DNA of 64,000 nucleotides from Ruminococcus sp. (GCA_017558505.1 JAFYUM010000049.1:38711-102710); one strand, 5' to 3'; counted from the first letter of the stretch, positions 44,622 through 53,736 are shown. A program made the numbers and translations. Notes: generated by a model not told the origin, from the sequence alone.

Positions 44622-45290
44622 TTATTCCATAAAGTAACCTATACCACGGGCTGTCTTTATCTGTACATCTGCTGAAATTGATGCTATTTTCTTACGTAAA
44701 AATGATATGTATACTTCTATGTTGTTGTATTCAACGTCGCTTTCGCTGCCCCAGATTTTCTCAATAATACGTTCTTTCGGCAGTATCTGACCGGGATTTG
44801 CAATAAGCATTTCCATGACGTTGTACTCCTTGAGACTGAGTTTTACATCGTTATTTCCACAGCTTATGGAACAGGTGTTTTTGTTGAGTACCAGCCCGTT
44901 GAATTGCAGACGGTTTTCGTCAACGATTTCGCCTTTTCGTCTTGTTAGTGCACGTATTCTTGCGAGAAGCTCCCCAGTGACGAAGGGTTTTGTTAGGTAA
45001 TCGTCAGCACCGCAGTCAAGACCATTTATTTTATCGTTAACCTCACTTCTTGCAGTAAGCAGCAGAACAGGAGTGTTGATTTTTTCATTGCGCATATGAC
45101 GCAGAACGTCCAGACCATTCATTCCGGGAAGCATTATGTCAAGTATTATGCAGTCATAAACGCCTGTAAGAGCGTTGTCGAGTCCGTCAATGCCATTATA
45201 GCATACATCGGCGGAATATGTATTTCGTTTCAGCAGTTCACATAAAGCGTCGGCAAGCTGAATTTCATCTTCGACTATAAGTATCTTCAT
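44622..45290 (-). CDS. OmpR-family response regulator
   Basis: A 222-residue regulator. The receiver domain (1-120) has the acidic pair in ILIVEDEIQ, the phospho-Asp in DCIILDIMLPGMNG and the conserved Lys in LTKPF. A winged-helix DNA-binding domain (about 125-220) contains ERIIEKIWGSESDVEYNNIEV. The ATG at 45290 is preceded by GGAGG; upstream in-frame codons belong to the leader. It leads the operon with the histidine kinase, and two tandem 12-bp repeats lie in its leader. Confidence 0.93.
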   Translation of the reverse strand: MKILIVEDEIQLADALCELLKRNTYSADVCYNGIDGLDNALTGVYDCIILDIMLPGMNGLDVLRHMRNEKINTPVLLLTARSEVNDKINGLDCGADDYLTKPFVTGELLARIRALTRRKGEIVDENRLQFNGLVLNKNTCSISCGNNDVKLSLKEYNVMEMLIANPGQILPKERIIEKIWGSESDVEYNNIEVYISFLRKKIASISADVQIKTARGIGYFME

Positions 45291-45313
45291 AAAAACCTCC
45301 TCGTAAGCATTTG

Positions 45314-45337
45314 TTTTCATGATAATTTTCATGATAA
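45314..45337. repeat. Tandem 12-bp direct repeat before the response regulator
   Basis: TTTTCATGATAA occurs twice without a gap (45314-45325, 45326-45337), between a TATAAT-like -10 (minus strand, 45355-45350) and the start codon. Tandem direct repeats are the usual form of OmpR-family binding sites. Confidence 0.55.
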
Positions 45338-45470
45338 TACATATAATACATTATAACATATTTTCTTTAAATAATCTTAAAAAACACAAAGTTCAATTAT
45401 TTAAAATATAGAATTTTTCATTGTTTTTTTGTGCACACTAACAAAAATGCAATAAAATTATAAACTTTCA

Positions 45471-45499
45471 TTGACTAAGTTATTGATTTGTGATAAAAT
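45471..45499 (+). promoter_or_regulatory. SigA promoter of the 236-residue protein gene
   Basis: TTGACT (45471-45476), 17-base spacer, extended -10 TGATAAAAT (hexamer 45494-45499). Confidence 0.78.
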
Positions 45500-45585
45500 T
45501 ATATTAATTGGACAGCACATATGGATATTGGAATGATTTAGTGCAGGCTGTCGTTAATTTTTAGCTATGAAAAGGAGCGTTGGTT

Positions 45586-46296
45586 ATGCTGTCACTTCAG
45601 GAACGTGAACACAGAAAGAGTAATTATGCAAAAAAATCAAGTGAAAACACGAAAAAATATACAGAATTATATGCACAATTCAGCCAGACAGGCTACACAA
45701 AAGTTCTTGCTGAAGAATATACAGATTTTTTTGTTCTGAATGCAAAAAAACCTGCACCCGGAGATATTCTGCAGGCTGTACGTCTGTATGATAAAATCCG
45801 TGATTATAAAGCCGCCGCTTACTTTCTCACCAAGCTGGAAGAAATAGCGAAAAAACTCAACAACGAAGAAAAATTCATTTATTGTATAGAGGCGCTTGCA
45901 AACAAGAGCAAAATCGGAAACTGGCGTGACGCGGAGGATTTCCGCACTGAAAATATAAACTTTATGCAGATATATTCAGAAAAAGTTGATATCGGACTCA
46001 AGGCTGATATGTATATGTCGCTCGCCTATGCTGACTGCGCTGCAAAGCATTACAACTCTGCTTTCAGACTTCTCACAGGCTTCGGATATAAGCCGCAAGG
46101 GAAAAATGATGTGAAGCTTCTTGAAATTCTTATTGCGGGCATATATATATGTGCGAAATCAGGCGATGAAGCAAGCATAGAAAATGCTGTAAACAATGCT
46201 TGTGCTGCTATGGCTCTGTTCAAGAAATACGAATTTCCCTGGTCAGAGGAGTTCTATAAGCAGAAAATCAAGGACGCTTCGGTGGGACTTGCATAA
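45586..46296 (+). CDS. Hypothetical helical (TPR-like) protein
   Basis: A 236-residue soluble, mostly helical protein with no signal peptide. Repeated helix pairs (DYKAAAYFLTKLEEIAKKL, KFIYCIEALANKSK, LKLLEILIAGIYICAKSG) give it a TPR-like appearance, but no canonical TPR consensus can be aligned with certainty. The start at ATG 45586 has AAGGAG at the right distance; an upstream TTG (45580) is less favourable. It has its own promoter and terminator. Family not recognised. Confidence 0.7.
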   Translation: MLSLQEREHRKSNYAKKSSENTKKYTELYAQFSQTGYTKVLAEEYTDFFVLNAKKPAPGDILQAVRLYDKIRDYKAAAYFLTKLEEIAKKLNNEEKFIYCIEALANKSKIGNWRDAEDFRTENINFMQIYSEKVDIGLKADMYMSLAYADCAAKHYNSAFRLLTGFGYKPQGKNDVKLLEILIAGIYICAKSGDEASIENAVNNACAAMALFKKYEFPWSEEFYKQKIKDASVGLA

Positions 46297-46302
46297 TATC
46301 CA

Positions 46303-46327
46303 GAGGAGCCGTAAGGCTCCTTAATTA
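46303..46327 (+). terminator. Terminator of the TPR-like gene
   Basis: GGAGCC-GTAA-GGCTCC followed by TTAATTATT. Confidence 0.75.
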
Positions 46328-46681
46328 TTGGTGCTGATAAAGTTAAAATAAAAAAATATATCAAAAAATGGCAGAATAACACTTGTGAATTTCTAATTAC
46401 ATTTTTTAACTTTGGTTTTTTGAGTATAATTTACTATTCGTGATATTAGTCAATAATTATACAATAGTTTAACTGGCTAAGTTGCTTTAACAGAATAAAA
46501 ATGGCTGTGTACTGTGATTTGCATTAATGATTATAATTTCTTACGAATTAATTCATTTGTAACAGAACTTTTCTTAATACGAAATGTATATAATAATATA
46601 TTTTATTTATTAATCATTACTTAATATCAATAAATTGACTATCTACAGCAAGATGCTGCTGAATTATAGCAATATTATCCC

Positions 46682-46710
46682 TTGAATGAAGAACGACTTT
46701 GGACTATAAT
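46682..46710 (+). promoter_or_regulatory. Promoter within the gene-poor interval
   Basis: TTGAAT (46682-46687), 17-base spacer, TATAAT (46705-46710). No clear coding sequence follows. Confidence 0.6.
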
Positions 46711-46716
46711 AAACAT

Positions 46717-47130
46717 ATCAAAGGCGAATCAATGCCGAAATACAGGCATATTCCCTTTGCGAACAAAGATGCATTATATGTGTCCTGTGAACACGGTTAA
46801 GCAGCAACTTTTCAGCCGTCGGTTTAAAACTCCGCCGACAATTTCTGCAATGAATATTTCAAATCAGTACAAACCGTCCGAAGTTAAACATTAATGCCTA
46901 TAATATGTTTAATAGCCTTAATAAAGGGCGGAAACAATGAACTTTTATTCAATTCACTGCACAAGGCTTGCTGCACGGGATTATTCCCAACCGCAGATTT
47001 CTGCATATTGAGGGTGTGTGGAAATCTTTTCGGAACAAGCGATTTTCAATGACAAAGTTGAGAGGGTGTCGTTGGAAGGTCGCTTTTTCTGTTTTACGAG
47101 AGTGTTTCCGCTGCGGAAATGCTCTTTCTT
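46717..47130 (+). ncRNA. Possible untranslated transcript
   Basis: This interval starts after the promoter at 46682-46710 and ends with a hairpin (GAG-TG-TTTCCG-CTG-CGGAAA-TG-CTC, 47100-47124) followed by TTTCTTT. It holds only tiny reading frames (for example 22 codons at 46732 and 24 at 46937). It may be a small RNA, a degraded gene or a long ppdK leader with an attenuator. No known RNA family is recognised. Confidence 0.3.
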
Positions 47131-47219
47131 TATGTGTATTTGCTTTTTTGTACAAAATGTTGGAAAATCAACTGTCATTTTTTTGTTTTTTCTATATAGC
47201 ATTTTTTTCCGAAATATGT

Positions 47220-47225
47220 TATAAT
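47220..47225 (+). promoter_or_regulatory. -10 box candidate of ppdK
   Basis: TATAAT at 47220-47225, about 60 bases before the start, lacks a clear -35 match at 17 bases (TAGCAT). Confidence 0.45.
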
Positions 47226-47286
47226 AGGTATAAGCGGACATACTATACGTCTGTCCTGCACTAAGATTATATTGGAGGTAATACCA

Positions 47287-49908
47287 ATGGCAAAGCAGTA
47301 TTGTTATTTATTCTCCGAGGGTAACGCAGATATGCGTGAAATCCTCGGCGGTAAGGGTGCAAACCTTGCAGAAATGACCAACATGGGTCTTCCTGTTCCC
47401 CAGGGCTTCACAATCTCCACAGAAGCTTGCACAGCTTACTACGACGACGGCCGTAAGATCAACGATGAGATTATGGCTCAGATTAACGAGTACATCGTAA
47501 AGATGGAAGAAGTTACAGGCAAGAAGTTCGGCGATAAGGAGAATCCTCTCCTCGTTTCCGTTCGTTCAGGTGCAAGAGCTTCTATGCCCGGTATGATGGA
47601 TACAATCCTCAACCTCGGTCTTAACGAGGACGTTGTAAATTACATGGCAGAGGCTTCCAACAACCCCAGATGGGCTTGGGACTGCTACAGAAGATTTATT
47701 CAGATGTATTCTGATGTTGTTATGGAAGTTGGTAAGAAGTACTTCGAAGAGCTTATCGACGAAATGAAGGAAAAGAAGGGCGTTACTCAGGACGTTGAGC
47801 TTACAGCTGACGATCTTAAGGAGCTCGCTGGACAGTTCAAGGCTGAGTATAAGGCTAAGATCGGTACAGACTTCCCCACAGATCCTAAGGAGCAGCTCAT
47901 GGGTGCTGTTCAGGCTGTATTCCGTTCATGGGACAACCCCAGAGCTAACGTTTACAGACGTGACAACGATATTCCTTATTCATGGGGTACAGCTGTTAAC
48001 GTACAGATGATGGCTTTCGGTAACATGGGTGACGATTGCGGTACAGGTGTTGCTTTCACAAGAGATCCTGCTACAGGTGAGAAGAAGCTCATGGGTGAGT
48101 TCCTTACAAACGCACAGGGTGAAGACGTTGTTGCTGGTGTTAGAACTCCTATGCCTATCGCTCAGATGGAAGAAAAGTTCCCTGAGGCATTCAAGCAGTT
48201 TACAGAGGTTTGCTCAATTCTTGAAAACCACTACAGAGATATGCAGGATATGGAATTTACTGTTGAGCACGGTAAGCTCTATATGCTCCAGACAAGAAAC
48301 GGTAAGAGAACAGCTCAGGCTGCTCTTAAGATCGCTTGCGATCTCGTTGACGAGGGTATGAGAACAGAGCAGGAAGCTGTTCTTATGATCGACCCCAGAA
48401 ACCTTGACACACTCCTCCATCCACAGTTCGACGCTAAGGCTCTCAAGGCTGCAACTCCTATGGGCAAGGGACTCGGTGCTTCACCTGGTGCTGCTTGCGG
48501 TAAGGTTGTATTCACAGCTGAGGACGCTGAGGCTTGGAACAATAAGGGCGAGAAGGTTGTTCTCGTTCGTCTTGAGACTTCACCTGAGGACATCACAGGT
48601 ATGAAGGCTTCACAGGGCATCCTCACAGTTCGTGGTGGTATGACATCTCACGCTGCTGTTGTTGCTCGTGGTATGGGTACATGCTGCGTATCAGGCTGTG
48701 GTGAAATCAAGATGGATGAAGAAAACAAGAAGTTTGAGCTCGGCGGAAAGACATTCGTTGAGGGTGACTTCATCTCTATCGACGGTTCTACAGGTAACAT
48801 CTATGATGGTATCATTCCTACTGTTGACGCTCAGATCGCTGGCGAGTTCGGCAGAATCATGGCTTGGGCTGATAAGTACAGAACACTTAAGGTAAGAACA
48901 AACGCTGATACACCTACAGACGCTAAGAAGGCTCGTGAGCTCGGCGCTGAAGGTATCGGTCTCTGCCGTACAGAGCACATGTTCTTCGAGGCAGACAGAA
49001 TTGCTGCTTTCCGTGAAATGATCTGTTCTGATACAGTTGCTGAGAGAGAAGCTGCTCTTGCTAAGATTGAGCCTATGCAGCAGGCTGACTTCGAGGCTCT
49101 CTATGAGGCTCTTGAGGGTACACCTGTATGTATCAGATTCCTCGATCCTCCTCTCCACGAATTCGTTCCTACAACAGATGCTGATATCCAGGCTCTTGCT
49201 GATGCTCAGGGCAAGTCCGTTGAAGCTATCAAGAACCTTATCGCTTCTCTCCACGAATTCAACCCAATGATGGGTCACCGTGGATGCCGTCTTGCTGTAA
49301 CATATCCTGAGATTGCTGCTATGCAGACAAAGGCTGTTATCAAGGCTGCTATCAACGTAAAGAAGAACCACCCCGATTGGAATGTTAAGCCTGAAATCAT
49401 GATTCCTCTCGTAGGCGAGGTTAAGGAGCTTAAGTACGTTAAGGCTGTTGTTATCGCTAACGCTGACGCTGTTATCGCTGAGGCTGGCGTTGAGCTTGAG
49501 TACGAAGTTGGTACAATGATTGAGATCCCAAGAGCTGCTCTTACAGCTGACGAGATCGCTGCTAACGCTGACTTCTTCTGCTTCGGTACAAACGACCTTA
49601 CACAGATGACATACGGCTTCTCAAGAGATGACGCTGGTAAGTTCCTCAACGCTTACTACGATGCTAAGATTTTCGAGAACGATCCTTTCGCTAAGCTCGA
49701 TCAGACTGGTGTTGGTAAGCTCATGGAAACAGCTCTCAAGCTTGGTAGACCTGCTAATCCAAACCTCCACTGCGGTATCTGCGGCGAGCACGGCGGCGAT
49801 CCTACATCTGTAGAGTTCTGCCACCAGATCGGTCTTGACTATGTTTCTTGCTCACCTTTCCGTGTGCCGATCGCAAGACTTGCTGCTGCACAGGCTGCTC
49901 TCAGATAA
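47287..49908 (+). CDS. ppdK: Pyruvate, phosphate dikinase
   Basis: An 873-residue PPDK that interconverts pyruvate, ATP and Pi with phosphoenolpyruvate, AMP and PPi. The N-terminal nucleotide-binding domain (GGKGANLAEMTNMGLPVP), the phosphohistidine domain (GGMTSHAAVVARGMG with the catalytic His), and the C-terminal PEP-binding barrel with LHCGICGEHGGDP (catalytic Cys) are all present. The start ATG 47287 lies eight bases after GGAGG. Codon choice is strongly biased (GCT, AAG, GAG), as for nifJ downstream, suggesting very high expression. In gut clostridia PPDK often takes the place of pyruvate kinase. Confidence 0.98.
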   Translation: MAKQYCYLFSEGNADMREILGGKGANLAEMTNMGLPVPQGFTISTEACTAYYDDGRKINDEIMAQINEYIVKMEEVTGKKFGDKENPLLVSVRSGARASMPGMMDTILNLGLNEDVVNYMAEASNNPRWAWDCYRRFIQMYSDVVMEVGKKYFEELIDEMKEKKGVTQDVELTADDLKELAGQFKAEYKAKIGTDFPTDPKEQLMGAVQAVFRSWDNPRANVYRRDNDIPYSWGTAVNVQMMAFGNMGDDCGTGVAFTRDPATGEKKLMGEFLTNAQGEDVVAGVRTPMPIAQMEEKFPEAFKQFTEVCSILENHYRDMQDMEFTVEHGKLYMLQTRNGKRTAQAALKIACDLVDEGMRTEQEAVLMIDPRNLDTLLHPQFDAKALKAATPMGKGLGASPGAACGKVVFTAEDAEAWNNKGEKVVLVRLETSPEDITGMKASQGILTVRGGMTSHAAVVARGMGTCCVSGCGEIKMDEENKKFELGGKTFVEGDFISIDGSTGNIYDGIIPTVDAQIAGEFGRIMAWADKYRTLKVRTNADTPTDAKKARELGAEGIGLCRTEHMFFEADRIAAFREMICSDTVAEREAALAKIEPMQQADFEALYEALEGTPVCIRFLDPPLHEFVPTTDADIQALADAQGKSVEAIKNLIASLHEFNPMMGHRGCRLAVTYPEIAAMQTKAVIKAAINVKKNHPDWNVKPEIMIPLVGEVKELKYVKAVVIANADAVIAEAGVELEYEVGTMIEIPRAALTADEIAANADFFCFGTNDLTQMTYGFSRDDAGKFLNAYYDAKIFENDPFAKLDQTGVGKLMETALKLGRPANPNLHCGICGEHGGDPTSVEFCHQIGLDYVSCSPFRVPIARLAAAQAALR

Positions 49909-50050
49909 AGATAGGCGAACGCCTTTTCACACATTCAGCATAGGTTTTGACGAGGCAAAAGCCTTCCGAAAAGCCACAGGCTCGTACCTGAGAGAAAATC
50001 AATAGAATGACCTCACTGTTGATGTTTATCTGGAATATTAAAACAATATG

Positions 50051-50088
50051 CCCTCTCGTTACTGAAAAGTAGTGAGAGGGTTTTGTTT
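50051..50088 (+). terminator. Terminator of ppdK
   Basis: CCCTCTC-GTTACT-GAAA-AGTAGT-GAGAGGG (one mismatch pair inside) followed by TTTTGTTTG. Confidence 0.88.
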
Positions 50089-50133
50089 GTATACGCATAC
50101 AATCTTAGTGTAAAATAAAAGTAGGCAGAGAGA

Positions 50134-50173
50134 AAATAAAAAAAGAGCAGCTGTAAAAAACAGTTACTCTTTA
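50134..50173 (-). terminator. Minus-strand terminator-like hairpin
   Basis: On the minus strand AAAGAGTAACTGT pairs with ACAGCTGCTCTTT (one mismatch) around TTTTT, followed by TTTTATTTTCTC. No minus-strand gene ends here, so it may belong to lost sequence near the integrase scar. Confidence 0.6.
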
Positions 50174-50196
50174 GGTCACAATGTGCTAAAATGTAA

Positions 50197-50328
50197 TTGA
50201 CAGACCTGAAAGTTGTATCAGACCATTTAGGACACAGTGATATTTCGACTACGGCCAATATATACGCCGATGTTTTGAAAAGCACCAAAGCAAAAGTTGC
50301 AGATTTAATCGCACTAAAACTTGCGTAA
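50197..50328 (+). pseudogene. Truncated tyrosine recombinase (integrase) C-terminus
   Basis: The 43 codons before TAA 50326 encode the end of a phage/ICE-type tyrosine recombinase. The catalytic box SDHLGHSDISTTANIYADVL is clear, with the His of LGH and the nucleophile Tyr of NIYADV in the right spacing. A stop codon (50194-50196) closes the frame immediately upstream, and no other integrase parts (Arg, Lys, His-x-x-Arg boxes) are visible before it. It is thus a remnant of a lost integrated element between ppdK and rplM-rpsI. Confidence 0.8.
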
Positions 50329-50331
50329 ATG

Positions 50332-50367
50332 TACAAAAACCTCCCTGCGGTAACAGGGAGGTTTTCA
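50332..50367 (-). terminator. Terminator of rplM-rpsI
   Basis: On the minus strand AAAACCTCCCTG-TTACCG-CAGGGAGGTTTTTG: a perfect stem and T-tract. Symmetrical, so it may also stop plus-strand transcripts. Confidence 0.85.
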
Positions 50368-50454
50368 AAGCAATATTTAGTTGTCCAAAAATTGAACAAA
50401 TTGATAATTGATATACCCCAAAGCCCGTAAATACGTACTTTGTAAGGGCTGAAA

Positions 50455-50856
50455 TTATCTCTTTGAGAACTGAGGAGCACGACGAGCAGCCTTGAGACCG
50501 TACTTCTTTCTCTCCTTCATTCTTGGGTCACGAGTGAGGAATCCAGCCTTCTTGAGAGCAGGACGAAGCTCAGCATCGAATTCGAGGAGAGCTCTAGAAA
50601 CACCGTGACGGATAGCACCAGCCTGACCTGTTACGCCGCCGCCTGCAACAGTGCAAACGATGTCGAACTTGTCGAGGTTATCTGTAAGAGCGAGGGGCTG
50701 ACGAACGATGAGCTTGAGAGTCTCAAGACCGAAGTAATCGTCAATGCCTCTGCCGTTGATTGTAACATTACCAGTACCGGGGTAGATTCTAACTCTTGCA
50801 ACGGAGTGCTTTCTTCTGCCTGTTCCGTAGTAGTATTTTACTTTTGATTCGTACAT
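50455..50856 (-). CDS. rpsI: 30S ribosomal protein S9
   Basis: A 133-residue S9 with [16 protein letters not shown] at the start, [19 protein letters not shown] in the middle and the invariant C-terminal basic tail ending QFSKR, which reaches the P-site tRNA. It follows rplM by 14 bases, the near-universal pair. AAGGAGG precedes the ATG. Confidence 0.97.
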   Translation of the reverse strand: MYESKVKYYYGTGRRKHSVARVRIYPGTGNVTINGRGIDDYFGLETLKLIVRQPLALTDNLDKFDIVCTVAGGGVTGQAGAIRHGVSRALLEFDAELRPALKKAGFLTRDPRMKERKKYGLKAARRAPQFSKR

Positions 50857-50870
50857 TTTAAAGCACCTCC

Positions 50871-51299
50871 TTAAAGTGTGTAAGCAACGGGCTTCTGAGC
50901 CTCGTGCTTGTGCTCTGCACCCTTGTAAGCCTTCAGACGCTTGATCTGAGTTCTGCCGAGAGTGTTGTTGGGGAGCATACCGTTTACAGCGATTGTCATA
51001 GCTCTGTCAGCCTGATTAGCCATCATGTCCTTGTAAGAAATGGACTTAAGACCGCCAATCCAGCCTGTGTGCCAGTAATACTTCTTCTGCTCAAGCTTCT
51101 TGCCTGTAAGAATAGCCTTCTCGCAGTTGATAACGATTACGTGATCTCCGCAGTCAACGTGGGGAGTGTATGTGGGCTTGTGCTTGCCTCTGAGGATATG
51201 AGCAGCCTTAGCAGCAACTCTACCGAGAGGCTGTCCTGCAGCGTCAAGGATATACCATGTTCTGCTTACTTCTGCAGGCTTTGCCATAGTAGTAGACAT
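50871..51299 (-). CDS. rplM: 50S ribosomal protein L13
   Basis: A 142-residue L13. [28 protein letters not shown] start, the [17 protein letters not shown] segment and the C-terminal [21 protein letters not shown] are conserved. It is the first gene of the rplM-rpsI operon. The ATG follows AGGAGG. Length is normal. Confidence 0.97.
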   Translation of the reverse strand: MSTTMAKPAEVSRTWYILDAAGQPLGRVAAKAAHILRGKHKPTYTPHVDCGDHVIVINCEKAILTGKKLEQKKYYWHTGWIGGLKSISYKDMMANQADRAMTIAVNGMLPNNTLGRTQIKRLKAYKGAEHKHEAQKPVAYTL

Positions 51300-51396
51300 A
51301 ATTTTTTCCTCCTGAAAATTTTTAGGTTCGAGGGAGTGTTAAATTCCCTTTGGTCAAAAATGGCGATATTACGCATCTCTGACAGCGACAATAATT
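51300..51396 (-). promoter_or_regulatory. Leader of rplM-rpsI, possible L13 autoregulatory element
   Basis: The leader of about 95 bases contains a short hairpin (AAGGGA with TCCCT around ATTTAACAC, near 51330-51352). L13 leaders in Firmicutes often carry an autoregulatory structure; whether this is one cannot be told from the sequence alone. Confidence 0.35.
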
Positions 51397-51425
51397 ATTA
51401 TACACGAAAGAGATGGAAATGTCAA
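51397..51425 (-). promoter_or_regulatory. SigA promoter of rplM-rpsI
   Basis: On the minus strand TTGACA (51425-51420), 17-base spacer, TATAAT (51402-51397), full consensus. Confidence 0.9.
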
Positions 51426-51588
51426 TGGTTTTTTGAGATTTTTTTTAATCTATACCCTACTTTCTCTTTAATTCTCTTTGTTTTTCTCCTTTTCTCTCTT
51501 GTTCTTGATTTTGAAATACAATTTTTGCAACGAAAATTATACAGATAATTCTGTGGTAATATGTGATATATGCACAAAGGAATCTGCT

Positions 51589-51625
51589 GTAAAAAGTAAT
51601 ACCGCACAGAAAATGTGCGGTATTA
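51589..51625 (-). terminator. Terminator of the CHAP/SH3 protein gene
   Basis: On the minus strand ATACCGCACA pairs with TGTGCGGTAT around TTTTC, followed by TACTTTTTACAG, 39 bases after the stop. The rest of the gap between this gene and rplM (51426-51588) is AT-rich with no gene. Confidence 0.75.
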
Positions 51626-51663
51626 CAATAGGGGATTCAAATACTTTAGGAGGATATTGCGTC

Positions 51664-53196
51664 TCAGTATGCAGTAATATGGTTGATGTGAACGTAGCCG
51701 TTATGTACTACGCCGTCGCCGAAAGTGAATTCGACATAAACAAATCCGAGTTCGTTGGGGGATGTGAGGACAGAAAGACTCTGCCATGTATCAAGAATAC
51801 AAATAATATCACCGTTGTAATCGCCTCTTGCACGGAGATTTACACCGCAGTCGGAGGAGACGTAGTAGTTTGCTCTTGCACATTCTGTATAAGCGTCACC
51901 ACTTGGGGGGAGTTCCGAAATAGTTGAAGTATGGATAAAATACATTTCCCCTGTATTGGCGATTGTGCAGTTTGCAAAACCGTTCTGATAATAGTTTATT
52001 ATAAGGTATGTATCGGTGTCAATAATTCTTGCAATGTTATTGTCGTCAAATTCGGGCATAGTACGGCCGTTTGCTCCTATGAGGGATGAAACGTAGTGTG
52101 TAGCTGTATTTGTGGGGTTCTGGGGTGCGGGAGATACGGGTACAGTTTCAACAGAAGTAGAAACTGTTGTAGTTACGGATAATGTTGTTGTTTCTGCCGA
52201 TGCAGCGGCAGTTGTAGTTGTTGTCGTTTCAGTGGTTGAAGCAGTTGTAACTACAGTTGTGGTTACGGGGGCTTTATTATCTTCGGGTGTAACTGAAGTG
52301 AAGTGGATATAACCGTCAAGAATAGCACCGTTTTCAGTAACGGCAGCTTTTACAAAAATCCATTCACCCTTATTTTTGGATGGATCACTCCTGAGAATAG
52401 TGCCTGTTGAAATAATGCCGAGCTTATCGCCGTCAGGTGCGTTTTTTAAATTGCAGCCTGATTCGCTTGTAACTACCCATGAAGTTGCAGTTGCATCGAA
52501 AGAAGGAAGTTCGGGACCTGCGGGTTCGGAAGGTGTAGCAGGTGTTGTAACAGGAGGTGCAACAGGAGGTGCAACAGGAGGTGCAGGTGTAACTGTAACT
52601 GAATCTGCGTCGAGATTTGTCTTGCAGTATCCGATGATAGCTGTATCATAATATGGATATGATTTGTACACAACCTGATCTCCGGGGCCGTTACCCTCTA
52701 TTGTGTATATAAGACCGAGATATGAATCAACATTTATAACTATGCCGATGTGGTCGGCTTTTCCGTCACCGGGGTATGAAGTTTCAAAAACAATAAGATC
52801 GCCTACTTCGGGAAGAATCCATTCACTTGCCGGTAAAAACTGACCTCTTGCCTCGTAATAGCTTCTGTAGCCTTCCATTGCATAGCCGTCATCTGTGTAA
52901 TACTGGTTATCACAGTAGGCGAGCTTGGGAATTTTATTTCCGAGGCCGCATCTATAGGCAGTCAAATGCACAAACATGGCACACCAGTCGCATGGGGGAG
53001 CATTATAATACTGTGTAGCTTCGTTTGGTCGGCCTTTAATGTAATCAAGTTCTTTGGCTGTTTCTACATAAATTGTTGCGTTGGAAACAGCATTCGCTTG
53101 TTTTCGTTCTATTTTGAAAGGTGTGGTGAAAATTACTGATGCCGCAACTAAAGCGGAGCATACAGCACTTGTTATTCTTTTGGCAAACTTGTTCAT
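51664..53196 (-). CDS. Secreted CHAP-type amidase with SH3-like domains and Thr-rich linkers
   Basis: A 510-residue secreted protein. Signal peptide (about 1-37), then a CHAP-like NlpC/P60 domain (about 40-200) with catalytic Cys in CDWCAMFVHLTAYRCG, His in DHIGIVINVD and EGN near residue 165. A VTPAPPVAPPVAPPV linker follows, then three SH3-like domains separated by Thr-rich linkers (TTTVVTTASTTETTTTTT): WVVTSESGCNLKNAPDG, HYVSSLIGANGRTMPE and YYVSSDCGVNLRARGD. It probably cleaves or remodels peptidoglycan and binds the wall through SH3 modules. Divergent from an ECF sigma gene about 540 bases away. Confidence 0.88.
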   Translation of the reverse strand: MNKFAKRITSAVCSALVAASVIFTTPFKIERKQANAVSNATIYVETAKELDYIKGRPNEATQYYNAPPCDWCAMFVHLTAYRCGLGNKIPKLAYCDNQYYTDDGYAMEGYRSYYEARGQFLPASEWILPEVGDLIVFETSYPGDGKADHIGIVINVDSYLGLIYTIEGNGPGDQVVYKSYPYYDTAIIGYCKTNLDADSVTVTPAPPVAPPVAPPVTTPATPSEPAGPELPSFDATATSWVVTSESGCNLKNAPDGDKLGIISTGTILRSDPSKNKGEWIFVKAAVTENGAILDGYIHFTSVTPEDNKAPVTTTVVTTASTTETTTTTTAAASAETTTLSVTTTVSTSVETVPVSPAPQNPTNTATHYVSSLIGANGRTMPEFDDNNIARIIDTDTYLIINYYQNGFANCTIANTGEMYFIHTSTISELPPSGDAYTECARANYYVSSDCGVNLRARGDYNGDIICILDTWQSLSVLTSPNELGFVYVEFTFGDGVVHNGYVHINHITAY

Positions 53197-53230
53197 TAAA
53201 AAAACCTCTTTTCTGAAAAATAATGTGATT

Positions 53231-53255
53231 TTCGGTAAAGCTATAACTTACCGAT
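53231..53255. promoter_or_regulatory. Inverted repeat upstream of the CHAP gene
   Basis: TCGGTAA-AGCTATAAC-TTACCGA (core 53232-53254), an exact 7-base inverted repeat about 40 bases before the start codon. The same half-sites form the palindrome at 61974-61993 before the LRR gene. Confidence 0.4.
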
Positions 53256-53736
53256 TAGTGTGTATATTATTTATCCCAAATAGAAGAATGAAATCCGAAG
53301 TTGAAATCATTCCGAGCTGCACAAATCCTTCTATCAGTGATTGTGCAAACTTAACATAACTTACGTACAATATAAAGATAAAATGTGAACTTTTTTCTCA
53401 TAAGTATAATTATACTATGTAAATAATTAAATGTCAAGTGCAAATTTTAAAGAGGTTACATAAAAGCACTTGACGAATGTGAATAAAATGTGTATAATAT
53501 AAACAGTGAGTTGAATGGGGTTGCAATATTACAAAAATGAAGCGGAAAATCAACAGATTGTTGTGCAGATATAACGTCAGCGTGTAAAAAGATTTGTTAA
53601 AAGTGCCGAATTTGATTTTATTTGCAACAAAACGTATTTTTTTAGACACTATATTTATGAAGCAGCAAATATCGCTGAAATTTATACTTCACTCTCATGA
53701 GATAACGCAGAATAAGACTTTTAAGGATGTGAAATT
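53256..53736. other. Interval between the CHAP gene and the ECF sigma gene
   Basis: It holds a plus-strand SigA promoter at 53470-53498. The remaining bases up to 53736 would form a long untranslated leader of about 230 bases for the sigma gene; no reading frame in it looks real. Confidence 0.55.
53470..53498 (+). promoter_or_regulatory. SigA promoter of the ECF sigma operon
   Basis: TTGACG (53470-53475), 17-base spacer, TATAAT (53493-53498). Confidence 0.8.

Larger units (their letters stand above)
46328..47286. other. Gene-poor AT-rich interval of about 960 bases
   Basis: No convincing coding sequence is present. The 46328-46680 part is very AT-rich. From 46682 there is a promoter-like sequence and, 400 bases on, a hairpin, which frame a possible small transcript (described separately). 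The ppdK -10 box candidate TATAAT at 47220-47225 lies near the end. Confidence 0.6.

Noticed and set aside
46682..46894. A 70-codon frame in the gene-poor interval
   Set aside because: It begins at a TTG inside a promoter-like sequence and has no ribosome-binding site or recognisable composition.
46968..47264. A 98-codon frame just upstream of ppdK and overlapping minus-strand frames
   Set aside because: Composition is irregular (Cys/Phe-rich), there is no ribosome site, and the frame runs over the ppdK promoter.
52112..52651. Plus-strand frames opposite the CHAP/SH3 gene
   Set aside because: They are mirror images of its Thr- and Pro-rich linkers and lack initiation signals.
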